21,893 bases of DNA from Donghicola sp041224595 (GTDB lineage: Bacteria; Pseudomonadota; Alphaproteobacteria; Rhodobacterales; Rhodobacteraceae), in assembly GCF_041224595.1 (NCBI RefSeq), contig NZ_JBGFGN010000071.1, positions 1 through 21,893 on the forward strand, given 5' to 3'. Of this stretch, positions 16,463-21,893 are shown piece by piece (position 1 is the first letter of the stretch; the number at the start of each line of letters is the position of its first letter). Below the pieces are notes generated by a model, which was not told where the DNA came from, made no database searches, and saw only the letters and a list, made by a program, of their open reading frames with translations. Position numbers and translations under genes: made by a program.

Positions 16463-16601
16463 TAGCGGCCTAGCCGGATAAAGCGCGTGACGCAATCATT
16501 CTGGGCTGCTTTCAACCAGAGCGCACGCACCCGTGCATGTGCATCATGTCTCCGGACACCGCCTGCGCGCAATTCCAAGGGAGGCGGCGCCCATGGACAG
16601 C

Positions 16602-16685
16602 TTGGTGAGGCTCTCAGGCAAAGGTTTTCAATGGTCGTCTGTAGGAGCCACGCACATCTAACGTAATGGCCAAGAGCCTCACCAA
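16602..16685. repeat. 13-bp perfect inverted repeat with a 58-base loop
   Basis: TTGGTGAGGCTCT (16602-16614) and AGAGCCTCACCAA (16673-16685) are exact reverse complements. The loop contains TCTCAGGCAAAGG-like sequence but no complete known riboswitch. It lies about 140-220 bases upstream of the acetyltransferase start, so it may be a leader structure or transposon relic. Confidence 0.5.
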
Positions 16686-16791
16686 ACACACATCCCCCCA
16701 GCAAATCATGCTGAGCAGATGATACTCACAAGACATTAGCTCTCCAGCGTCTCGAGAACCACAAAAATCCTAGCGCAGTTTGATCGAACTG

Positions 16792-16911
16792 TCATGACAC
16801 CATGCGGGCGATTTTAGGCCACCGGACCAGTTTGTCGTCTGCACCCGTTAGACGTCCGTAGGTTTTGGTCACATCAGTGACAGAATGCCCACCTTTTGCG
16901 CCAGACAAAGC
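16792..16911 (-). pseudogene. Possible C-terminal tail of a tyrosine recombinase/integrase
   Basis: A minus-strand reading from 16911 gives GAKGGHSVTDVTKTYGRL after four codons, and continues to a TGA at 16792. GHSxxxVTxxYxR resembles the end of tyrosine recombinases (GHSSVxxTxxYA with the nucleophilic tyrosine). The frame is closed by TAG just upstream (16912-16914) and nothing of the catalytic core is visible, so at most this is a decayed tail. The resemblance is short and could be accidental. Confidence 0.25.
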
Positions 16912-16967
16912 CTACCCCGCTCTGACGACAGAGAGGCCTTGGGCCACCCCACAGCACAAGGACTTAC

Positions 16968-17267
16968 GTGAATTTCGAGTTTAAATATCTTTTTGATATT
17001 TTAATCCAGCAAGAGCAACGGGCCGCGATGCTCAAAGAGCCCTTGCCGCTCCAAGATCCTCCACAAGAGATTAGATTACATAACTCTTTGCGGCACGAGG
17101 GTTCACCGACCAAGCATCTCGCCCGCATCATCCGAGACCTCCTATCAGTATGGAGACCCCTCAGGAAACGAAGCGTTAATGACAGATTAATTCAAATGAT
17201 TGCCATCAACAACCACATCACAAAACGCATCCCGAAAGACCTGCCGCCGCCTTTTCGGCCGATATAG
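16968..17267 (+). CDS. Doubtful 99-residue open frame
   Basis: A GTG start preceded by AAGGA at five bases opens a frame beginning MNFEFKYLFDILIQQEQRAA and ending PPPFRPI. It has no recognised domain, signal peptide or membrane segment, and codon usage does not look like the nearby high-GC genes. It lies in a region with decayed DNA. It is listed only because the ribosome-binding site is reasonable. Confidence 0.15.
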   Translation: MNFEFKYLFDILIQQEQRAAMLKEPLPLQDPPQEIRLHNSLRHEGSPTKHLARIIRDLLSVWRPLRKRSVNDRLIQMIAINNHITKRIPKDLPPPFRPI

Positions 17268-18059
17268 ATGCACCACGAATGCAACTACTGGTTGTGGATC
17301 AATTTTATTATTTCTTCTAGAGAGTCAGTGCTCAGATGGCGATAGAAACACCGGCTTTTGCATATATAGCTTGGCGGAAACAGGGCACCCTCAACCCCAG
17401 GAAGATCTAGCGAGACCTACGCTGCCCTAGGTCGACCCCTCTCCGAAAGCGGCGCGCGCACACCAAACCACCCAAAGATGTAAAACCGCACATAACAATA
17501 ATGCACTTTAACTGCAGGATGCTACCAGATCACCCGACACAAACATCGATCGCTGCCGTACCTGGCACAGCCCCGGCCATGACCCAAAGATAGCGCAATT
17601 CCCCGAATGACTAGGTTTCCGCCCTCTGCCGCCCCAAAGCGGCCTCTCTCCGATTCTAAGGCACCATACAAATTTGCCGCACAGCAGCAGGATGACTACT
17701 AAAAACGCTAAACAAGGGCCAATAAAAACATCAGACGTCTAGCACCCCAGGAAACTCTCTTTTTCGAAAACACCCGGTAGACCCCTGTTTTTGCGGTCTG
17801 ATTGTTTCAGAATGCGATATATTGCGCGACTTTTCTCGCGACCTGTTGCATCCCGGCCTCAATCGGCCCCAACTTTCCCTTTATCGACGGCCAGAGTGAA
17901 AAGGTAATGAAAGTGCGTCTTGATCCACGGTGAAATTTGCTTTCTAGTCTCGACACGTGCAGGCGTAAGGTAATTTTCAGAACGAGAGGCAGAGAAGCAC
18001 GCAACAGGCAGACACACAACGCGGTGGCAGCAGACCTATTTGTAGGCTGTACCTGAACG

Positions 18060-18089
18060 TTGACATCTTACCTGTACCGCTGCTAGCTC
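18060..18089 (+). promoter_or_regulatory. Candidate promoter of the first RTX gene
   Basis: TTGACA at 18060-18065 is a perfect -35 hexamer, followed after 18 bases by TAGCTC (18084-18089; context CTGCTAGCTC), with the ATG 77 bases further on. The same arrangement, TTGACA-N18-TAGCTC, lies before the second RTX gene at 20730-20759, and the last bases of the leader (GATGAGAA just before ATGGCTG) are also shared. The duplicated conservation supports function. The exact -10 is uncertain, as TAGCTC is a poor match to TATAAT. Confidence 0.5.
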
Positions 18090-18165
18090 CGCTCAACCTT
18101 CTTAAAGAGCCTACTATGCGCTCTGCAGGATGATTATGAAGATTCTCAAGTAGGAGATGAGAAGA

Positions 18166-19848
18166 ATGGCTGTAATTAACGGAACACAGGCCGGTGAAAA
18201 CCTCGGCGGCACCAACGATGCAGACGTCATCACCGGCTTCGCTGGCGATGACGTCATCAACGGTGCACCTGGCAACGACAGCATTGACGGTGGCGCAGGC
18301 AACGACAACATCGACGGCGGCGAAGGTGACGATATCATCACCGTTGCGCAAGCGGCTGACCTGGGAACCTCCACTATCGCTGGTGGCGCAGGCTCCGACA
18401 CCCTCGTATCGGGCTTGGCAGACGGCGACGACCTGATCGAAGCAGCGGGCACCGAGACCCTTTGGGGCGTGGCCGGCGTTGAGCTGATCGAAGCAGCGGG
18501 CACCGAGACCCTTTGGGGCGTGGCCGGCGTTGAGCTGAACACCGTTGAATTCGTTCAGGTCAGCAACGCAAGCAACTTCATGCTGGACCTCAGCAACGAC
18601 GCAATCTTCGCGTTTGACCAGACCCTGACCACCGCTGACACCGCCGCTGTTGCGGCGACCGACGTTGATGCAGAGACCTACACCGCCTCTTCCGGTGCAG
18701 TGGCCGGAAACGGCTTCGTAGCAGACGAGAACAAGGGCATCACCATCGGTGGCACAACCTACGTTGACGGCGACAGCTTCGAGAGCACCCTTGGCGGCAC
18801 CGTGAATGTTGCGTGGGATGCCGGTACCCTTAACTGGACGCTGGCATACACCCCCGCAGCGACCAGCCTCTACGCTGTTGGTGTTACTGCTGATTCGACT
18901 GACGATGTTCTTGATCAAGCGCTTGTCGCGACCATTTATGACGCAAACGGCACAACCGCTGACGTCTCGGTCACGCTGGCTCTGAACCTGAATGAGAACT
19001 TCGACGCAACTGCGGCAACTGCTGGCATCACCTCCAAAGGTGACACCCAAGCCAACAACATGACCGGTTCGGCATTCAATGACGTGATCTGGGCAGGCGC
19101 AGGCGACGCAGAGAACGACACCATCGATGGTCTCGCAGGCGACGACATCCTCGCGGGTGGCGGCGGCACCGACACCGTTGACGGTGGCGCAGGCGCAGAC
19201 ACCATATACGGTGGCGCAGGCGCAGACGACCTTGACGGTGACGCGGGCGACGACGTGATCTGGGCTGGTGAGGGTAATGACTCTGCCGTAGACGGTGGCA
19301 CCGGCAACGACACCATCGGTGGCGGCGCAGGCGCAGACACCCTTAACGGTGAAGACGGTGATGACGTTCTGTTTGCTGGTTCGGACGTCGCAAATGACAG
19401 CCTGGCCGGTGGCGCAGGCGCAGACACCATCTATGCAGGTGCTGGTGAAGACACCATTGCAGGCGGCAACGGCGATGACCTGATCTTCAACGGCGGAGGC
19501 AGCGACACCATTGACGGTGGTGCAGGTGCTGACACCATCTGGGGCGGCGCAGGCAACGACCAGATCAATGCCGCAAATGACGATGGCGATGACGTCTTCG
19601 CGTTTGTTGCAGGCAACGGCAACGACACCATCTCGTTCTTTGATCTGGAAAGCGCTGTGACCGGCGAAACAGGCGACGTTCTGGATCTGTCGGCCTTCGG
19701 CTTTGCAGACACCGCAGCTGTTCTGGACGCGACTTCGGATGTTGGCGGCATTGCAACCATCGCACTCGCACCCGGCCAGACCATCACTCTGACCAACCTG
19801 ACCACTGCGCAACTGCAAGCAGCAACCGACGACTGGGTCATGGTCTAA
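18166..19848 (+). CDS. RTX (hemolysin-type) Ca2+-binding secreted protein, full length
   Basis: From ATG 18166 (AGGAG ten bases upstream) the product has 560 acidic residues. Glycine/aspartate nonapeptides (GGxGxDxUx) occur at about 14-58 (GGAGNDNIDGGEGDD) and densely at 300-470 (GGAGADTIYGGAGADDLDG). They should bind Ca2+ as a parallel beta-roll once outside the cell. Residues about 124-290 form a separate domain; GGTVNVAWDAGTLNWTLAYTP and the strand pattern that follows recall VCBS/cadherin-like beta sandwiches. The end (DVLDLSAFGF...ITLTNLTTAQL...DDWVMV) resembles C-terminal type I secretion signals, and there is no Sec signal peptide. Likely a secreted or cell-surface matrix, S-layer-like or adhesive protein. 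No protease or other catalytic motif seen. Transport genes are not in the window. A strong terminator follows. Confidence 0.85.
   Translation: MAVINGTQAGENLGGTNDADVITGFAGDDVINGAPGNDSIDGGAGNDNIDGGEGDDIITVAQAADLGTSTIAGGAGSDTLVSGLADGDDLIEAAGTETLWGVAGVELIEAAGTETLWGVAGVELNTVEFVQVSNASNFMLDLSNDAIFAFDQTLTTADTAAVAATDVDAETYTASSGAVAGNGFVADENKGITIGGTTYVDGDSFESTLGGTVNVAWDAGTLNWTLAYTPAATSLYAVGVTADSTDDVLDQALVATIYDANGTTADVSVTLALNLNENFDATAATAGITSKGDTQANNMTGSAFNDVIWAGAGDAENDTIDGLAGDDILAGGGGTDTVDGGAGADTIYGGAGADDLDGDAGDDVIWAGEGNDSAVDGGTGNDTIGGGAGADTLNGEDGDDVLFAGSDVANDSLAGGAGADTIYAGAGEDTIAGGNGDDLIFNGGGSDTIDGGAGADTIWGGAGNDQINAANDDGDDVFAFVAGNGNDTISFFDLESAVTGETGDVLDLSAFGFADTAAVLDATSDVGGIATIALAPGQTITLTNLTTAQLQAATDDWVMV
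18433..18534 (+). repeat. Exact 51-bp tandem duplication inside the RTX gene
   Basis: 18433-18483 and 18484-18534 are identical at every base, encoding LIEAAGTETLWGVAGVE twice in frame (residues 90-123). The second RTX gene has no equivalent duplication at the matching position. Perfect identity implies a very recent event or an assembly artefact. Confidence 0.9.
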
Positions 19849-20729
19849 TCAGCTTAACGCTTAGCGATATTCAAAGGGGCTCTTCGGGGCCCCTTTTTCT
19901 TTGGCCTGTTTGATTTCAGAACAGGCGCGGTCCCAATGCGCAGCGCAGGTTCTGATGGAACCCGGCCGAGTCCCCTTCCCCCAAGCGATGGCATTCCGGA
20001 AAACCATACCCGCCATTTCCGGAAATCCCCGAACCTGACAGCCCTGCAAACAGATCCCCGCCCTGATCAGCCTGTGCTGCACTGCAAAAAACAGTGCCTC
20101 TTCTTTCGCTTTTTGCGACAAGTTGGGATTTTACGAACGGCGCCTCCTGAAACATTCACTGCCCCGAGAATCGCACCGCCTTGGCGCTTTGGACCTGCCT
20201 GATCTACAGCGTAGTCCGGACCCTTTGCTGCTTTGCACAGCAGACACCATTACAAAGGGCTGTGTCATATCGCAGCTCTGGCGCCCCCAGTTCGACCCCG
20301 CATACAATTTCCATGGCCTACATCATAAGCGCACCACATAAGAAGCATCACCGCCTGACAGCGGCGCTATCCACAACAACCTAAAAAATATAGATAAAAT
20401 TCGGGTATTTCCCTGTAGCGTGGTCAGCACACGCTTCTGTCCCAGAAATCGAAACCGATTGTCGCGTAGCCCTGGCGCCTGCTGCTGCACAGGCGTTGAC
20501 AGGGCAGGCACCCCCCCAAAATATCCGGGCGATCTCTCGTACAAAGCGTCAGCTAATCCGCCCAATCACCCGCCAAAATCACAGCCTATTTCCAATGCCC
20601 TGTCCGACAGAGATGCCTCTGCCGGACCCTCGCAAACACCTCGGGAATTTCCGGTAACGATGGCGAAAAGCAATAACAGGTTTAGTATCATCTCTTGAGT
20701 GCGTCTCATATCCGTACCGCAACTTTAAG
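19849..20729. other. Intergenic region between the two RTX genes
   Basis: Apart from the terminator at 19875-19898 and small structures, nothing coding is supported. Seen: palindromic ATTTCCGGAAAT near 20015-20026, and a hairpin GCACTG (20079-20084)/CAGTGC (20092-20097) followed by a T-rich stretch. Open frames of 70-90 codons exist on both strands but have no recognised features and one overlaps the terminator. Confidence 0.5.
19875..19898 (+). terminator. Rho-independent terminator of the first RTX gene
   Basis: AGGGGCTC (19875-19882), a TTCG tetraloop (19883-19886) and GGGCCCCT (19887-19894) form an 8-bp stem (one G-T pair) with the highly stable UUCG loop closed by C-G, followed by TTTTTCTTT. 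It begins 27 bases after the stop codon. Transcription of the second RTX gene therefore needs its own promoter. Confidence 0.9.
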
Positions 20730-20759
20730 TTGACACCTCTGCTTTTCGACTGCTAGCTC
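20730..20759 (+). promoter_or_regulatory. Candidate promoter of the second RTX gene
   Basis: TTGACA (20730-20735), 18 bases, then TAGCTC (20754-20759) with identical CTGCTAGCTC context to the first RTX gene. The ATG follows about 74 bases later, nearly the same leader length. The parallel arrangement suggests duplication of gene plus regulatory region and shared control. Confidence 0.5.
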
Positions 20760-20832
20760 AGCCTCACCACCAAAGTGCGTTCCTGCGCATTGACGTGCGA
20801 TTATTTAAGATTTTCAGATAGAAGATGAGAAA

Positions 20833-21789
20833 ATGGCTGTAATTAACGGACAAGACGCCGCAACACCCACCGGCGACGATCACCTGACCGGCGGTGTCGA
20901 AGCGGACATCATCTATGCTTATGATGGCAACGACACGCTGAATGGCATGGGCGGTAATGACACCCTTGAGGGTGGCCGCGGCGACGACATTCTAAATGGT
21001 GGCGACGGCGATGACGTGCTCATCGGCGGGGCTGGCAACGACCACATGTTTGCTGGTGCAGGCAACGACACCTTTACCTATGAGCTGACCACTCCCGGTG
21101 TCCTGCACAACAACCTTGTTGATGGTGGCACGGGCGACGATACCCTTGTGGCCTCCGTGAGTGCTGGCGATACCTTCGTCAACAGCGAGGATCATGACAG
21201 CGCCATCGACGGCGTCACGTTCAGCCTCCGCAGCGTCGAATACGTTAAAGTCGCAAATTACGGCGACTACCTGCTAGACCTGAGCGCAGATGCTATCTTT
21301 GGCAGCGGCGACAATGATCTGACTTCGGATGACGGCGATGCAGTGAGCACCACTCTGTCGGCAATGGCGTACACCGCGTCCACTGGCGTGATCTCGACTC
21401 TGGTTGCAGATCAGGCAGCTGGGGTCCAGATCAACGGCGTCTCCTATGGCGGCACGAACCAGCCGACGTCCTTCGCGACCACCAATGGCGGCACCGTCGC
21501 TGTGACCTATGTCGATAACGAGTGGGTTCTGACCTACACACCAGTTGCTGAAGCGGGATACATGGTTGGTGATGCAAGCACAGCTGCCGACGATATCACC
21601 GATGGCACTCTGACCACCGTCATCGCCGACGCAGACGGCAACACCATGACCGTGGAAATTCCTCTTAGCGTTAACTACGACGCGGATATCGACGCTTCGG
21701 GCGCGACCGAAGGTCTCGCTCTGCGCGGCGACGCTCAGGAAAACGTCATCATGGGGTCTGCTCCGGCTGAGTGCAGAATGACACCCTAA
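20833..21789 (+). CDS. RTX Ca2+-binding protein paralogue, C-terminally truncated
   Basis: The 318-residue product opens MAVING like the first RTX protein and has N-terminal nonapeptides (GGNDTLEGGRGDD, GGDGDDVLIGGAGND; residues 15-80). A middle domain (VEYVKVANYGDYLLDLSAD at 135-153, NGGTVAVTYVDNEWVLTYTP at about 218-237) aligns with residues 124-290 of the first protein. Homology ends at MGSA (307-310), where the paralogue continues GSAFNDVIWAGAG into about 170 residues of RTX repeats. Here PAECRMTP-stop follows instead. The C-terminal RTX block and type I secretion signal are therefore missing, so the protein is probably not exported and may be a pseudogene, caused by an insertion or deletion at about 21762. 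The start has a leader like the first gene but a weaker AGAAG ribosome-binding site. Confidence 0.75.
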   Translation: MAVINGQDAATPTGDDHLTGGVEADIIYAYDGNDTLNGMGGNDTLEGGRGDDILNGGDGDDVLIGGAGNDHMFAGAGNDTFTYELTTPGVLHNNLVDGGTGDDTLVASVSAGDTFVNSEDHDSAIDGVTFSLRSVEYVKVANYGDYLLDLSADAIFGSGDNDLTSDDGDAVSTTLSAMAYTASTGVISTLVADQAAGVQINGVSYGGTNQPTSFATTNGGTVAVTYVDNEWVLTYTPVAEAGYMVGDASTAADDITDGTLTTVIADADGNTMTVEIPLSVNYDADIDASGATEGLALRGDAQENVIMGSAPAECRMTP

Positions 21790-21893
21790 GACCGGAGATC
21801 ACCTGGTTTTCCACCTGTATTCGCCTGTGAGCAGGATATGCGCCCATCCGAGGGGCGAGATATGCGCCAGAAGGTCTGACGAACAGTCGAGAC
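21763..21893. other. Foreign-looking DNA after the RTX truncation point; possible insertion-sequence end
   Basis: From 21763 the sequence has no relation to the RTX paralogue. It contains a direct repeat GATATGCGCC at 21835-21844 and 21859-21868, 24 bases apart. Repeated short motifs near an end are seen in some insertion sequences, such as the IS21 group, so this may be the terminus of an element lying mostly beyond the window. No transposase frame begins before the window ends, so the call is tentative. Confidence 0.35.

Larger units (their letters stand above)
16463..18059. other. Long region without a convincing gene
   Basis: About 1.6 kb between the divergent acetyltransferase and RTX genes. 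I see an inverted repeat (16602-16685), a possible recombinase tail (16792-16911, minus) and one weak open frame (16968-17267, plus). From 17270 to 18059 nothing recognisable is found; composition is more AT-rich than in the neighbouring operon. It probably contains promoters for both flanking units and degraded mobile DNA. Confidence 0.5.

Noticed and set aside
16602..16640. TCTCAGGCAAAGG segment resembling the 3' part of a glycine riboswitch
   Set aside because: The matching GGAGAG half and the conserved core are not present upstream, and no glycine-related gene follows; chance resemblance is more likely.
16497..16704. Minus-strand frame upstream of the acetyltransferase
   Set aside because: It overlaps the preferred start region out of frame and has no recognisable features.
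18157..18165. ATG at 18157 as the start of the first RTX protein (three residues longer)
   Set aside because: AGGAG would lie one base from it; ATG 18166 has proper spacing and matches the MAVING start of the paralogue.
17977..19818. 613-codon open frame on the minus strand opposite the first RTX gene
   Set aside because: Its Cys/Val/Ala-rich repeats are the mirror of the RTX glycine/aspartate repeats; the plus strand has a ribosome-binding site, promoter, terminator and a paralogue.
19861..20155. Minus-strand frames of about 80 codons after the first RTX gene
   Set aside because: One runs through the strong terminator, and neither has a credible ribosome-binding site or recognised motif.

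Overview
The window looks like an accessory region from a marine-type alphaproteobacterium, most likely Rhodobacteraceae/Roseobacter group. This rests on high-GC coding DNA, glycosyltransferases carrying HYLxFGxxEGR repeats, RTX proteins opening with MAVING, and decayed IS5-type and plasmid genes. The taxonomic call is inference from protein style, not from a marker gene. No rRNA, tRNA or CRISPR array was seen.

Layout. (1) 1-226 (-): the 5' part of a decayed IS5-type transposase. (2) 354-4631 (-): a 1425-residue fusion of N-terminal repeats, a HAD-like domain and a GT4-like glycosyltransferase; its ribosome-binding site and start region are duplicated just upstream (4578-4710). (3) 4711-6351: an AT-rich spacer with a perfect 21-bp inverted repeat, then plasmid-mobilisation debris on the minus strand (HTH protein, ParA-like ATPase fused out of frame to the 3' part of a toprim gene) abutting a frameshifted IS5 transposase start. 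(4) 6627-7646 (+): a GT8 glycosyltransferase. (5) 8185-14712 (+): a tight operon of sugar-nucleotide epimerase, a 943-residue RgpF/GT2/GT-B multidomain protein, an unrecognised 177-residue protein and two GT2 enzymes. (6) 14717-16462 (-): an acetyltransferase and a sulfotransferase, convergent with the previous operon. (7) 16463-18059: about 1.6 kb without a convincing gene. (8) 18166-21789 (+): two paralogous RTX Ca2+-binding secreted proteins with near-identical starts and matching promoter-like elements. The second loses homology to the first at about 21762, where foreign-looking DNA begins and runs to the window end.

Reading the genes together: the central block could build and decorate (O-acetyl, sulfate) a surface glycan, polysaccharide or glycoprotein glycan. 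The two large modular proteins share an N-terminal repeat that may dock or organise the enzymes. The RTX proteins are probable type I secretion substrates and might be surface-layer, matrix or adhesin proteins, possibly acceptors or partners of the glycan; that link is inference from proximity only. The flanks and spacers carry many scars of mobile elements and deletions, so the locus appears to be a recombination-prone accessory island or a (former) plasmid.
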